Shown piece by piece: positions 46,075 through 59,000 of a stretch of DNA of 64,000 nucleotides (position 1 is its first letter; every line of letters starts with the position of its first letter). The translations under genes were made by a program, and so were the position numbers. The stretch is from Akkermansiaceae bacterium (GTDB lineage Bacteria > Verrucomicrobiota > Verrucomicrobiia > Verrucomicrobiales > Akkermansiaceae), in contig JAHCBC010000001.1 in the NCBI GenBank assembly GCA_019634595.1, positions 434,001 to 498,000 on the forward strand, in the 5' to 3' direction. Below the pieces are notes generated by a model. The model was not told the DNA's origin. It ran no database searches and saw nothing but the letters and a program-made list of their open reading frames with translations.

Positions 46075-46985
46075 TTGGACCATCTCTTTCAGCAACTGAT
46101 CAACGGCCTCGGTCTCGGGGCGATCTACGCCCTCATCGCCCTCGGTTACACGATGGTCTATGGCGTGCTGCGTTTCATCAACTTCGCCCACGCGGACGTG
46201 CTGATGCTGGGGGCGTTCTCCGCCTTCTATCTGGCACCCGCGGTGGAGAGGATGATGGGCGGCACATCCGCGGTGGGCGTGATCCTCGTCTTTGTCGCCG
46301 CCGCCGCCATCTGCGCGGCCATCGGCATCACCATCGAGCGTCTGGCCTACCGGCCCCTGCGGAACCGGCCTCGCCTCACGGTGCTCATCACCGCCATCGG
46401 CGTCTCCCTGTTCATCGAGTTCACCGGCCAGCACAAGAGCGTCTTCGGAGCCTCCCCGCAGCCGTTCCCGAGGATGATCCCGGAGAAGACCTTCCATTTC
46501 GGCAATGTCATCGTCTCCGGAAATGACCTGCTCATGATCGGCGTGACCATCGCCCTGTTGGCCGGCATGTGGTTCATCGTCCAGCGCACCCGGGTGGGCA
46601 CCGCCATGCGCGCCGTCTCCCACAGCCAGCAGGCCGCGCTGCTGATGGGCGTGCCGGTGAACCGGATCATTTCCTTCACCTTCGGCCTCGGTTCCGCACT
46701 GGCCGCCATCGCCGGCATCCTCTACTCGATCAAGGCGCCGGGCATCGAGCCGCTCATGGGCGTGCAGCCCGGTCTGCGGGCGTTCATCGCCGCGGTGCTG
46801 GGTGGTATCGGCAACCTGCCGGGAGCCGTGCTGGGCGGTGTGATCATCGGCCTGCTGGAGACTTTCGCGGGGGGCATCCCCGGCCTGTCCAACTACCGGG
46901 ACGCCATCGCCTTCGGCATCCTGATCCTGATCCTCCTTTTCAAACCCGCCGGTCTGCTGGGCCGGTCCACCGTTGAGAAAGTCTG

Positions 46986-46986
<1 letters not shown>
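46075..46986 (+). CDS. livH: Branched-chain amino-acid ABC transporter permease LivH
   Basis: The 303-residue protein has about eight membrane helices and the LivH signatures INGLGLGAIYALIALGYTMVYG and FINFAHADVLMLGAF, with the EAA-like loop AVLGGIGNLPGAVLGG. It starts at TTG 46075; no in-frame ATG or GTG fits the conserved N-terminus. It follows the binding-protein gene by 64 bases. It forms the membrane channel with LivM. Confidence 0.94.
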
Positions 46987-47977
<991 letters not shown>

Positions 47978-47981
<4 letters not shown>

Positions 47982-48764
47982 GCGCGTCGCTTCTCGAACT
48001 CGAAAAGGCCACCATCCGCTTCGGCGGCCTGACGGCCGTGAGCGAGCTTTCCCTGACCGTGCGTGAGGGGGAGTTGGTGGGCCTCATCGGCCCGAACGGG
48101 GCGGGGAAGACCACCGCTTTCAACATGATCACGGGCGTCTATCAGCCCACCTCCGGGACCATCCGTCTGGAAGGCCGCTGCACCCGCGGGGTGAAGCCCA
48201 GCAAGCTGGCGGACCTCGGCATCGCCCGGACCTTCCAGAACATCCGCCTCTTCAAGTCGCTCAGCGTCATCGACAACATCCGCGTCGCCGCCCGCCTGCA
48301 CAATCCCCAGGGCTACTTCGGCGCGCTCTGGCGCGGCAAGGGCTGGAAGAAGTGCGAGGCGGAAACCGAACAGCACGCGCTCGAGCTGCTGGAAATCTTC
48401 AAGCTCGCCCGCTTCCGCGATGAGGAGGCGACCTCGCTGCCCTACGGCGACCAGCGCCGCCTGGAGATCGTCCGCGCGCTTGCCACCAGGCCGAAACTCC
48501 TCCTTCTGGACGAACCCGCCGCCGGCATGAACCCGTCCGAGAAGGACGATCTCATGCACCTCATCCATTTCATCAAGGAACGCTACAACCTGGCCGTCCT
48601 GCTCGTGGAGCATGACATGAAGGTCGTCATGGGCATCTGCCAGCGCATCGCCGTCCTCGAATACGGCCGCAAGATCGCCGAAGGCACCCCGAAGGAAATC
48701 CAGTGCCACCCGAAGGTCATCGAAGCGTACCTCGGCGCAGCCGCCACCCCCATCGAAGCCGCCC

Positions 48765-48772
<8 letters not shown>
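47978..48772 (+). CDS. livG: Branched-chain amino-acid ABC transporter ATPase LivG
   Basis: This is a 264-residue ABC ATPase: Walker A GPNGAGKTT, LivG-type signature LPYGDQRRLEIVRAL and Walker B LLLLDEPAAGMNP. The ATG overlaps the livM stop (ATGA); the longer frame from 47801 is out of place inside livM and is rejected. It energises uptake with LivF. Confidence 0.95.
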
Positions 48773-49472
<700 letters not shown>

Positions 49473-49481
49473 TCCGGGTTG

Positions 49482-49500
49482 CCGGCGGACTCCGGTTTTT
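49482..49500 (+). terminator. Weak candidate terminator of the liv operon
   Basis: CCGG (49482-49485) and CCGG (49492-49495) form a four-pair stem followed by five T. The stem is short, so support is modest. Confidence 0.3.
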
Positions 49501-49504
49501 CCGG

Positions 49505-50245
49505 TCAGCGGCGGCGGCGCAGCCCTGCGAGGCCGATGAATCCGATGGCGAACAGGGCCACGGATGGCTCCGGGACCGCATTGATGGCGACGCTATCGAA
49601 GCTCACGCTGTAGGGCGTCACGTTGGTTGAGCCCGTGTTGTTCCTGTTGCGGAAGCCGAAGAACTCGCCCGTTGGCACGCTGCCGCTGGCGAACGTGGTG
49701 GAATGGTTGGTGGTGGTGCTGCCCTGGGTGGCGGACAAGGTGAGCGTCAGGGAGTCATCGCCATTGTAGATGCCTGTGACGGAAAGACTTACGGCACCCA
49801 GGGTGGAGATTTCCAGGAATCTGACCGGGGAGGCGAGGGAAATGTCGGTCCCGGTGGGGGTGCCTGCGCTGAACGGGCGGAAGCGCAGGGTTCCGTTGTT
49901 GAACAGATCCGCCAGGATGAACGTGGAGGTGTTCACGTTGGAGCTGCTGGAGAGGACGGCGAAGCCTACGGAGGTGGACGAGCCGGAGGCGGCGGTGATC
50001 ACCGTGGAAATGCTGAAGGACTGCTTGGTGGTGCCGCCGAGGCCCGTCACCTGTGCGACGGAGTATGAAGGTGCGTCCGTGGGGATGTTGTTGGTATATC
50101 GCCCGCTTCCCACGGACCAGGTGCCGGTTCCTCCCGCGGTGAAATCCGAAGCGGAGGAGCCGAAATCGTTGGCATAGGGAAGGTTGACCGCCGCGTAGGT
50201 CGCATGACAGGAGGCGAGGAGAGCGATCACCAAGGGCAGTTTCAT
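49505..50245 (-). CDS. PEP-CTERM sorting domain protein
   Basis: This is a 246-residue exported protein: signal peptide MKLPLVIALLASCHATYA, then a beta-sandwich body rich in Thr/Ser (about 25-215). The C-terminal sorting signal is VPEPS, a hydrophobic stretch and RRRR. I choose ATG 50245, preceded by an AGAGG-like ribosome site, over ATG 50263. The body resembles autotransporter- or lectin-like secreted proteins of the phylum but no enzyme motif is seen. It is convergent with livF. Confidence 0.88.
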   Translation of the reverse strand: MKLPLVIALLASCHATYAAVNLPYANDFGSSASDFTAGGTGTWSVGSGRYTNNIPTDAPSYSVAQVTGLGGTTKQSFSISTVITAASGSSTSVGFAVLSSSSNVNTSTFILADLFNNGTLRFRPFSAGTPTGTDISLASPVRFLEISTLGAVSLSVTGIYNGDDSLTLTLSATQGSTTTNHSTTFASGSVPTGEFFGFRNRNNTGSTNVTPYSVSFDSVAINAVPEPSVALFAIGFIGLAGLRRRR

Positions 50246-50335
50246 GGCCTCTGGAGTAGTCATTCCGTGGAGGAGGGAGCAAGATTATTCGTCCAGGCGG
50301 GGTTTCCTCAGCAGGATTGATCCCGGCCGTCCCGG

Positions 50336-52396
50336 ATGCCATCTTCCCCGCGTCCCATGGCCCGCCAGTATTCCCTTCACCGTCCAGGAGCCACTCCAGC
50401 GTCCGGCATCAACTACCAGGCGGCGCTGAATGCGGAGCAGTATGAAGCGGTTTCTTCCCCGCCGGGAAAGGCGCTGGTCATCGCCGGGGCCGGCTCCGGG
50501 AAAACCCGCACGCTCACCTACCGGGTGGCCTGGTTGCTGGACCATGGCATCGACTCCCGGCAGGTGTTGTTGCTGACGTTCACGAACAAGGCCGCGCGGG
50601 AAATGACGGAGCGTGTGCGGGAACTGGTGCCTCATGACACTTCGGACCTTTGGGCCGGGACGTTCCACTCCATCGGCAACCGCATCCTGCGCCGCCATGC
50701 GGAGGAGATCGGCTTCACCCGCGCCTTTTCCATCCTCGACCGGGATGACCAGAAATCCCTGCTCACCGCCGCCGTGGCTGCCTGCGAGATCGATACCAAG
50801 AGCCGCCGCTTTCCGAAGGCGGATGTGCTGGCATCCATCTACAGCCTCATCGAGAACACCGGGGCCGCGCTGGAGGATGTCATTGGCGAACGGTATCCGT
50901 ATTTCTACGATTGGCTGGATGAGATCCGCAAGGTGTGGGAAATCTACACGGAGAAGAAGCGCGACACCAACTCCATGGACTTCGACGACCTGCTGACGCA
51001 GACGGTCCGGTTGCTGGAGGAGGATGCGGACGTGCTGGCGCTCTATCAGAAGCGCTTCAGGCACATCCTCGTGGATGAGTATCAGGACACCAACTCCGTG
51101 CAGGGCCGGATGATCGACCTGCTGGTTGGGGAGGCGAACAGCCTGATGGCGGTGGGGGATGACGCCCAGTCCATCTATTCCTGGCGCGGTGCGGACATGG
51201 ACCACATCCTGGGCTTTCCCAAACGGTATCCGGGATCGGAAGTGTTCACCATCGAGACGAACTACCGCAGCGTGCCGGAGATCCTCGACCTCTCCAACGC
51301 GGCGATCCGGGCGAACACCGCGAGGTATGAGAAGGATCTGCGTTCCTCCCGCGAGGCCGTGGGTGCGAAGCCCGCGTTGGTTCCGCTGGAGGATCCGAAC
51401 ACACAGGCGGCGTTCGTCGCACAGCGCATCCTGGAACTGCGGGACGAGGGCATCGAGCTGGAGGAAATGGCGGTGCTCTACCGCGCGCATTTCCAGAGCA
51501 TGGAGGTGCAGATGGAACTGACGCGGCGGGGCATTCCGTTCGGCATCACCAGCGGGCTGCGGTTTTTCGAGCAGGCGCACATCAAGGATGTGGCGGCGTT
51601 CCTGCGGTTCGTCACCAACCGGCGGGATGAGGTGAGCTTCAAGCGCATGGCCATGCTGCTGCCTGGCATCGGCGGCGGCGCGGCGGAAAAGCTGTGGCAG
51701 GAATGGCTCAGGACCGGCTTCGCGAAGAATCCGGAACCGCCGCCGAAATGGTCCGACATCCTCCTGAAATTCAAGGCTCCGAAGAAATCCCTCAAACACT
51801 GGGAGCAGCTCTGCTACACACTGGATGAACTCACCCCCGGCGGAGTTTTCGCGAGGCCATCGGAAATGATCTTCAGTGTGCTGGAGGGCGTCTATGACGA
51901 GTTCCTCAAGGCGAATTTCGACAACTACGACAACCGCCGCAGCGACATCGAGCAGCTCTCCCAGTATGGGGCCACCTTTGATGACATCCTGGATTTCCTC
52001 GCGCAGCTTTCGTTGATGAGCGCCGTGGACGGAGATCCTTCCGGTGACAAATCCGCGCGGGATGACGAGAAAGTGACGCTTTCCTCCATCCACCAGGCGA
52101 AGGGGTTGGAGTGGAAGGTCGTCTTCCTCATCTGGCTCACGGACGGCCAGTTCCCGAACGGCCGCATCCTCGAAGCGGATGACGATGCGGCACTGGAGGA
52201 GGAGCGGCGGTTGTTCTACGTGGCCCTCACCCGGGCGAAGGACGACCTGTACCTGAGCTATCCCATGATGAATCCGAAGTCCTACACCGGGGACATCATC
52301 ACCCGCCCCTCCCGCTTCCTCGATGATTTCCCGGGAGAGATGGTTGAGGAATGGGTGGTGGGGCGCGACCGGGGATGGGGTGACGATCCGTTCTGA
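50336..52396 (+). CDS. UvrD/PcrA-type ATP-dependent DNA helicase
   Basis: This is a 686-residue superfamily 1A helicase. Motif I is AGAGSGKT (about 50-57), motif II VDEYQDTN, motif III GDDAQSIYSWRGAD, motif V LSSIHQAKGLEWKVVFL and motif VI RRLFYVALTRAKDDL. It unwinds DNA 3'-5' in repair, replication restart or recombination. It is about 50 residues shorter than typical PcrA because the C-terminal tail is short. ATG 50357 is a possible later start; no Shine-Dalgarno decides. Confidence 0.93.
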   Translation: MPSSPRPMARQYSLHRPGATPASGINYQAALNAEQYEAVSSPPGKALVIAGAGSGKTRTLTYRVAWLLDHGIDSRQVLLLTFTNKAAREMTERVRELVPHDTSDLWAGTFHSIGNRILRRHAEEIGFTRAFSILDRDDQKSLLTAAVAACEIDTKSRRFPKADVLASIYSLIENTGAALEDVIGERYPYFYDWLDEIRKVWEIYTEKKRDTNSMDFDDLLTQTVRLLEEDADVLALYQKRFRHILVDEYQDTNSVQGRMIDLLVGEANSLMAVGDDAQSIYSWRGADMDHILGFPKRYPGSEVFTIETNYRSVPEILDLSNAAIRANTARYEKDLRSSREAVGAKPALVPLEDPNTQAAFVAQRILELRDEGIELEEMAVLYRAHFQSMEVQMELTRRGIPFGITSGLRFFEQAHIKDVAAFLRFVTNRRDEVSFKRMAMLLPGIGGGAAEKLWQEWLRTGFAKNPEPPPKWSDILLKFKAPKKSLKHWEQLCYTLDELTPGGVFARPSEMIFSVLEGVYDEFLKANFDNYDNRRSDIEQLSQYGATFDDILDFLAQLSLMSAVDGDPSGDKSARDDEKVTLSSIHQAKGLEWKVVFLIWLTDGQFPNGRILEADDDAALEEERRLFYVALTRAKDDLYLSYPMMNPKSYTGDIITRPSRFLDDFPGEMVEEWVVGRDRGWGDDPF

Positions 52397-52403
52397 AAAC
52401 AAA

Positions 52404-52436
52404 CCGCCGCCTGTCCTCTGGAGGGACAGACGGCGG
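52404..52436. terminator. Strong hairpin between convergent genes (two-way terminator candidate)
   Basis: CCGCCG-c-CTGTCC pairs with GGACAG-a-CGGCGG around a short loop: twelve pairs with one mismatch. On the minus strand it is followed by GGTTTGTTTT, so it suits the end of the minus-strand gene best. It sits between the helicase stop (52396) and the stop at 52457. Confidence 0.6.
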
Positions 52437-52456
52437 GTGGTATTGATGTTTCCGGA

Positions 52457-55400
52457 TCAGGGCGTGGCCACGGGCTTCACCCGGTAGAAGGCACGGCCGG
52501 CCGGGGCCGAGGAATCCGTGTGGGTGCCGTCCTGGTCATTGATGCTGATCTCCTCCCATGACATGGGCAGGAGGGTGGTGGAACGCTCGACTGTCACCGG
52601 GGTTCCCTGGCTGTCCCAGTGGAGGATGAACGTCCCCGGTCCGCCGGAGATGCCGGTGATTCTTAGTTCCGGTGTGGAAGGAGGGGCGAGGGATCGCACT
52701 GACACGTCATCCACCCAGTAGCCGGGGCAGCTTTCCAGTTGTGCCTGGAAGGTCACCGAGATCGCGCCTGCGGTGGGGATTCCGCCTTGGAAAAAAGCCA
52801 GGCCGGCGTCTGATGCCGCGAACGGTTGGTCAGCGGCATCCAGGATCTCAATCCGGTAGGTGGCCGCGGGAGTGCCCCAACCTGTGCCGGTCAGGCGGAA
52901 CTTATGGACGTTCTTGACGTCACCGGCGTCCGCCAGATCCCCGTCGTTGTTGCCATCGGTGGACGCGACGATGGGTGGCCCGGTGATGACGTCCTGCCAG
53001 CCGCTTCCTTCATGGAAACACTGCCAGACATCGTTCCGGTAGCGGATGTTGATGTTGCGGCCATCCACGGTGTGGAGCAGCACGTTGAACATGCGGTAGT
53101 CCGTGGTGGTCGCCTTCAGTGCGAAGGGGAACTCCACCACGAAATCGGACGCGGGACCGCCGAAGTCACCCCTGATGACGGCGTTGTTGCCCAGGTAGGC
53201 CGCCTTTCCGGTTCCTCCGGAGTCCGTGCCGTCGAGCAGGCCGGTGACGTCCCTGGAAGCGGTGGCTGTGGACGTCTCAACCCAGCCCGCCCAGGTATCC
53301 CAGTCCGTGAACGGATCAGGTCCGTCGATGTTGAAGTTCCAGTTCCCTACCATATTCGCATCCGTGGTGCCTATGCAGGTGAACGGCGTGGAGCGGTTCG
53401 GGTTGGTGGGAAGAGTGCTGTTCACCGTGATCGTATGCCGGGCGGCGTTGTTGCCGTTGGTGAAGTTCGCGGGGTTGATGTTGACCGGAAGCGAATGGGT
53501 GCTGCCCGGCGGGATGGTGAGCGGGAATGCCTGCGGCGAGGTGGCGATGTTCGTGTTAAACGATACGCCGCTGATCACCAGGTTCTGGGTGAAGCCGGTG
53601 TTGGTGATGGAGATGGCTCCGGACTTTGTCACCCCGTTGTGGGAGAGGATTTCACCCGTGGGGATGACGGAGAAATCCGGGTCCGCCGCCTCCTTCGCGT
53701 AGAATGAGACTTCATCGATCCAGTAGCTGGTCGTGAGTCCGCCGGAGCGGGAGATATCCCCTGTGGGGAAGGTGAAGGAACCGGGCGTGTGGTCCGTCCC
53801 CGCATTCGACGACCAGATGGCCAGATCGGAAGCCGTGGCCGCCGTCGCGACGGAGTTGGGCTGGGAAACGGAGATGCTGTATCTCGCCGCTGAGGTTCCG
53901 AAGCCGGTTCCCTTGATGCGCACGAGATAGAAGTTCACGCTGTCACCATTGGCGGAGCGCAGGTTTCCGTCTTTGTTCGCGTCGATCGAGCCGGTGATGA
54001 GTGGCAGCTCCAGCGATTCCCATGCGGATCCGTTGAAGACGCTGAATCCCTGGTCGTTCGCAGGAAGGTAGGCCAGGTTGATGAGTGCGGCGTTGCCGTT
54101 GTTGGCATTCGTATAGCTGCCCTCCGTTCCGCTGGCGGCGATGGGCGGTGTGTTGTTTGACTGGATGACGACCTGGAAGGTGCGGTCATTGGATTCAGGG
54201 GCATTCCCTTCGGAGTGGTATTCAGGGAAAACGGAAGCATCAAGGGGGCTGAAGTAGAAGGTCATCTCCCAGTCGGCCGCGCCATTGATCATGGTCTGGC
54301 TGAAGTTGTCCGGGGCACCGGTCACTCCCATCCCTTTCAGGTAGGCCATGCCTGCGGAACCGATCGCTCCCGGAGTGACCCGTGAAGCGGGCGTGTTCAG
54401 GTTGAAGTTGTCGGAAAGCCAGCCGTCCGTGTTGGTTTCGAACCCGGGATTCGTGGTGAGTCTGGTGCCCGAAGTGAAGAAGGTGGCGGACACGGGGAAG
54501 GTCATGTTCTGCTCCGTGACACTGGTGTTGACGGCCAGGGTAGCGGTGTGGGTCACGCCGAAGGCATTGCTGGAACCACCCACCGTGAATGACGTCGTCT
54601 GGCCCGGGGCCAATGTCACTGGCAGCGTTGCCTCCGTGGACAGGTTGAAAACCGCCGTCGCCGCCTGGAAGCCGATGCTGTTGATGGTGATGGGATTGTT
54701 CGTGCCCGTGTTGCGCAGCGTGATGGTACGCGGTGCCGCCGTGACCGGGGAGCCGGTGCCATATACGCCACGGAAGTTCAGGCTGGTGGTGGGACTGGTG
54801 GAATCGATCACCAGTTTCGGGTCGTTCTCGATGTTGCCGGTGACGAAATCGAGGCCGTCCGCATCATCACTGATCCGGAAATGATCAAGGTAGAATTGGC
54901 CGCCGGAGGTATAGGTCGAACCGGTGAGGACCGGCGTGAGATTCCGGGTTCCCTCAAAGGCGACGGAGAACAGGCCTCCTGCGGGGATTTCGTCACTGGT
55001 CGCCGTCAGGGTGGGTGCGGTGCCGGCGGGATTGGAGGCATCCGCCAGGTTGGAGGCATCCGCCGGGTCCAGCCAGATGTCGATGATATCCGCACCTGCC
55101 GGATTGTAGGTGATGCGACCGATTATGAGATGGGCGGTCACGGCGGAGGAGTTGACCGTTTCCACTCCTTTTGTGCCATCGTAGTAGAGGAGCTGGCTTC
55201 CGTTCGGGACATCGTTCGGGGTTTGTGCCGGATCGAGGTTGATGGCCACCGCTCCGGGCTTGGAAGGGTGCCCGAGGGAAATGCCGAAGGCTCCGGCGGA
55301 GGCTCCGCCGTCCGTGGTGGCAGGAGCGTTGAAGAAGACCTGTCCTTGGGCCGCCGGGCCCTTCAGCTTGAAGAGGAAGGAGAACCAGATCTGTGAACCC

Positions 55401-55792
55401 GTGAGTGCCGTGGCGAATTTCCGCTCCTGCATCCGGGTGTGGAACGGCTCCGCTGCGATCGAATCCGATGTGAACACCACGCCGAGGCCGGCAGCCGCAG
55501 GGTCGGACGGGGTTTTTTGTTCGCTGCGGAAATTCTGCACCCCGGCGGGGGCTGCCAGATCGCCTGCCTGGAACTGGACCACACCCGTGCCGTTGTTGTA
55601 TTCTCCATCGCCGCCGGTTGCGAACCCGCGGCCGGTATTGTGGACGCCGTTGTTGGGTGAACCGCCGTGACCGGAGGTTCGGGTGTCTCCGAGGTTGAGG
55701 TCATTGAAGTCGGCTTCCACCTTTCCCGCGTGCAGCGCGGGAGCCAGACAGGCAAAGGTGAACATGGCGACCGTCCAGGGGGTCTTCATCAT
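52457..55792 (-). CDS. Large secreted repetitive protein, choice-of-anchor type
   Basis: The protein has 1111 residues from the double ATG at 55792/55789, with a signal peptide (TPWTVAMFTFACLAPALHA). The body is low in Cys and charge, with several beta-sandwich segments. Two stretches (around residues 330-440 and 690-770) read like choice-of-anchor D domains: SINSIGFQ-like and VISGVSFNTNI with an FPLTIPPGSTHSLPVNI-type strand. Cell-surface or extracellular, non-enzymatic by eye. The C-terminus (VERSTTLLPMSWEEISIND...FYRVKP) matches a domain seen at the ends of other secreted proteins in this phylum, but there is no PEP-CTERM. The reverse strand stays open upstream to 58738, but that part is antisense to hrpA and is rejected. 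Confidence 0.75.
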   Translation of the reverse strand: MMKTPWTVAMFTFACLAPALHAGKVEADFNDLNLGDTRTSGHGGSPNNGVHNTGRGFATGGDGEYNNGTGVVQFQAGDLAAPAGVQNFRSEQKTPSDPAAAGLGVVFTSDSIAAEPFHTRMQERKFATALTGSQIWFSFLFKLKGPAAQGQVFFNAPATTDGGASAGAFGISLGHPSKPGAVAINLDPAQTPNDVPNGSQLLYYDGTKGVETVNSSAVTAHLIIGRITYNPAGADIIDIWLDPADASNLADASNPAGTAPTLTATSDEIPAGGLFSVAFEGTRNLTPVLTGSTYTSGGQFYLDHFRISDDADGLDFVTGNIENDPKLVIDSTSPTTSLNFRGVYGTGSPVTAAPRTITLRNTGTNNPITINSIGFQAATAVFNLSTEATLPVTLAPGQTTSFTVGGSSNAFGVTHTATLAVNTSVTEQNMTFPVSATFFTSGTRLTTNPGFETNTDGWLSDNFNLNTPASRVTPGAIGSAGMAYLKGMGVTGAPDNFSQTMINGAADWEMTFYFSPLDASVFPEYHSEGNAPESNDRTFQVVIQSNNTPPIAASGTEGSYTNANNGNAALINLAYLPANDQGFSVFNGSAWESLELPLITGSIDANKDGNLRSANGDSVNFYLVRIKGTGFGTSAARYSISVSQPNSVATAATASDLAIWSSNAGTDHTPGSFTFPTGDISRSGGLTTSYWIDEVSFYAKEAADPDFSVIPTGEILSHNGVTKSGAISITNTGFTQNLVISGVSFNTNIATSPQAFPLTIPPGSTHSLPVNINPANFTNGNNAARHTITVNSTLPTNPNRSTPFTCIGTTDANMVGNWNFNIDGPDPFTDWDTWAGWVETSTATASRDVTGLLDGTDSGGTGKAAYLGNNAVIRGDFGGPASDFVVEFPFALKATTTDYRMFNVLLHTVDGRNINIRYRNDVWQCFHEGSGWQDVITGPPIVASTDGNNDGDLADAGDVKNVHKFRLTGTGWGTPAATYRIEILDAADQPFAASDAGLAFFQGGIPTAGAISVTFQAQLESCPGYWVDDVSVRSLAPPSTPELRITGISGGPGTFILHWDSQGTPVTVERSTTLLPMSWEEISINDQDGTHTDSSAPAGRAFYRVKPVATP

Positions 55793-55943
55793 GCTGGGAT
55801 ATTGGGTTTGTGGGTTTGATGATCTCCCGGTGGCACAAGGCGGAGGGGAGGAATGGATACCATACGGGGCAAGTGGCGGATTTCTCGCCATCTTTCTGAC
55901 GATGAGGGATAAAAGAGCAGATTCTGGCAAAAAAGGGCGTTGG

Positions 55944-55971
55944 TTGACCGGATGGCGGAACCTGTTATTTT
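55944..55971 (+). promoter_or_regulatory. Candidate sigma-70-type promoter of hrpA
   Basis: TTGACC and TATTTT are separated by 16 bases; the -10 ends 46 bases before the hrpA ATG at 56018. It lies in the divergent gap with the large secreted protein. It is the best -35/-10 match I found in the window. Confidence 0.45.
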
Positions 55972-56017
55972 CCCCGCCCGCCCGCAACGGCGGACGGAAG
56001 GGCGATTCCGTGGAGAA

Positions 56018-59000
56018 ATGAGCGAATTTACAGGCAGGTGGAATTACCCGGCGGAACTGCCGGTGGTGGAGCATCGGGACGAGATCATCGCCGCGGTGCG
56101 GGCGCACCGTGTGGTGGTGGTGGTGAGCGAGACGGGATCCGGAAAAACCACGCAACTCCCGAAGATGGTGGCAGAGGCCCTGGGCCCGGAGGGAGGCCGG
56201 GTCGGCTGCACCCAGCCGCGGCGGATCGCGGCGGCCAGCGTGGCGAAGCGCGTGGCGGAGGAGCTGAAGGTGCCGCTCGGCGGATTTGTCGGCTATCAGG
56301 TCAGGTTCGAGGACAAGACCTCCCGGGACACCCGCATCAAGTTCATGACGGACGGTATCCTGCTCGCGGAGACGCAGGGTGACCGTGGCCTGAAGCAATA
56401 CGGGGCGCTCATCATCGACGAGGCGCATGAACGTTCGCTCAACATTGATTTCCTGCTCGGCTATCTGAAGCAGTTGCTGGATCGGCGGAAGGATCTGAAG
56501 ATCGTGATCTCGTCGGCGACGCTGGATGCGGGGGCCTTCGCGGCGTTCTTCGGCCATGGCACGCCCGTCATCGAGGCTCCGGGCCGGATGTTCCCGGTGG
56601 CGGAGTTTTTCCTGCCGCCAAAGGATGACGAGGAACTGTCGCAGCATGTGGCCCGCGCGGTGGATGACCTGACGGTGATGGAACCCCATGGAGACGTGCT
56701 GGTCTTCCTGCCGGGCGAGCGTGAGATCCGCGAGTGCGCGGATGTGCTGGAGGGCAGGCAATACCGGGGCACGGAGGTGCTGCCGCTGTTCGCCCGGCTG
56801 GGTATGGGTGACCAGCAGCGGGTTTTCCAACCGGGGAATAAGCGGCGGCTGGTGCTGGCGACCAACGTCGCGGAGACCTCGCTGACCATTCCCCGCATCG
56901 CCTGTGTGGTGGACACGGGCATCGCCCGGGTGAGCCGCTGGAGTCCGGGAAAGGGCGTGCAGCGACTGCAGATCGAGCCGGTGAGCCAGGCCAGCGCACG
57001 GCAGCGGAAGGGCCGCTGCGGGCGTGTGCGGGATGGTGTGTGCATGCGCCTCTACGAGGAAAGCGAACTGCTGGAGCGGCCGGAGTTCACCGATCCGGAG
57101 ATTCGCCGCAGCTCGCTGGCTGGGGTCATCCTGCGGATGAAATCCCTGGGGCTCCCTGAGATCGACGAGTTTCCTTTCCTCGATCCACCGGCCGCGAAAG
57201 CGGTGTCGGAAGGTTATCGCACGTTGCGTGAGGTGGGCGCGCTGGACAAGGAGAGGCAGCTCACGGAGTCCGGCTGGGAGATGGCGCGCCTTCCGGTCGA
57301 TCCGCGGCTCGGCCGCATGCTGATCGAGGCCCGGAAGGAAGGCTGCCTGGCGGAGGTGCTGCCCATCGTGGCGGCGCTGGAGTCGAACGATCCGAAGGAA
57401 CGTCCGGCGGAGAAATCGCGGGAGGCGGACGCCGCCCATGCCCGGTGGAAGGATGCGGATAGCGACTTCACCGGCATCCTGCGGATGTGGAAAGACGTCT
57501 CCGCGTTCCGCGATGATCGCGGCCGCTGGAGGATGAACGCGCTGCGGAAATTCTGCGGTCCGCTGTTCCTCAACGCACGCCGCGTGGTGGAGTGGGGGAA
57601 TGTCGCCGGGGAACTCGGTGATCTTTTGGAGCGCGAGTGGAAGGTGAGGATCGGACAGATCGGTACGGATTTCTCCGGACAGGGAAGCTACGCCACCATC
57701 CATAAGACGCTGCTCTCCGGAGTGCCGCGGCAGTTCGGTCTGTGGGACCGGGAGAACAAGGCCTACCGCAGCGCGGGTGGCGGGTTTTTCGCGGTCTTTC
57801 CCGGCTCCGGCCTGTTCGGCGCGCCGAAGCGATGGGAGTGGGTGATGGCGATGGAGTTGGTGGAGACCTCGAAGCTCTACGCCCGCCGTGTCGCCCGCAT
57901 CGATCCGCAGTGGGTGGAGGATGTGGCGCCCCATCTCTGCACCAGCCGCTACGGTGAGGCGCACTGGGACGACAGCCAGGGCGCGGTCTATGGAAAGCAG
58001 ACGGTCATCTGCGGCGGCCTGCCGGTGGTGGCGGGGCGGCGCGTCCACTACGGCCGCGTGGACCCGAAGGCCGCGCACGGCATCTTTCTCCGCGAAGGCG
58101 TGGTCGGTGGTGGGTTGAAAAGGAAGTGCCGCTTCCTCGACCGCATGGAGGAGCTGAAGGAGGAACTCCAGCTTATCGAGCAAAAGCTGCGCCGTCCGGG
58201 CGGGCTGTGGAGCGATGACGCGGTGCTGCAGTTTTTCGAGGAACGCGTGCCGGGTGACATCAACACCGCCGCTGGGTTCCACAAGTGGCGGGAGAAACAT
58301 GAGGACCGCCTCATCATGTCCGTGGGGGATGTGGTGGCGGAGGATCTGGAGTATCTGGGGCTGGATGGCTACCCGGACCTGGTGCGCCATGACGGGAACG
58401 AGTATGCGGTCTATTACCACGCCGCGGCGGAGGAAAGGGACGATGGCGTGACGCTGGGCGTCCACGTTGACCAACTGCCGAAGCTGCCCGACTGGCTGCC
58501 CGCATGGGGAGTGGATGGGGATCTGGAGGAGCGTGCGGAGATACTGCTGCGCTCCCTGCCGAAGGATTTCCGCCGGGTGTGCCAGCCCATCGCCTCCGTG
58601 GCACAGGGTTTCGCGGAGCTGTGGAAGGTTGCGCCGAAGGATCGCCCGCTGTTCCAGGCGATGGTCGAGTACGTGAAAGATCGTACGGGAGCTTTCGTCC
58701 CTGCCGGGGACTTCGATGCCAGCCGCCTGCCGCCGCATCTGGTGACGAAGATATGGGTCTGTGATGATGACGGAGGGGAGCTGGCAATGGGTGATGATGT
58801 GGCGGTGCTGAAGCTGCAGCTCGCCGACCGCATGCGCGTGCGCTTTGAGGCGGCTGCGAATGCGGATGTCGAGCGGCGCGGCATCAGCTCATGGGACGGG
58901 GAGAGTCTGCCGGAGCTGGTGATGACTCCGGGTGGCCCGGCTTATCCGGCCTTGGTGGATGAAGGGAAGTCGGTCGGCGTCCGTGCCTATACCGATCCTG

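Noticed and set aside
50285..52402. 705-residue reverse-strand open frame
   Set aside because: Antisense to the UvrD helicase, which has all helicase motifs in order.
55793..58738. Reverse-strand frame stays open for nearly 3 kb upstream of the large secreted protein
   Set aside because: It is antisense to hrpA, whose motifs are unmistakable, and reads as Arg/Pro/His-rich sequence without domains. It arises from GC-rich codon bias.
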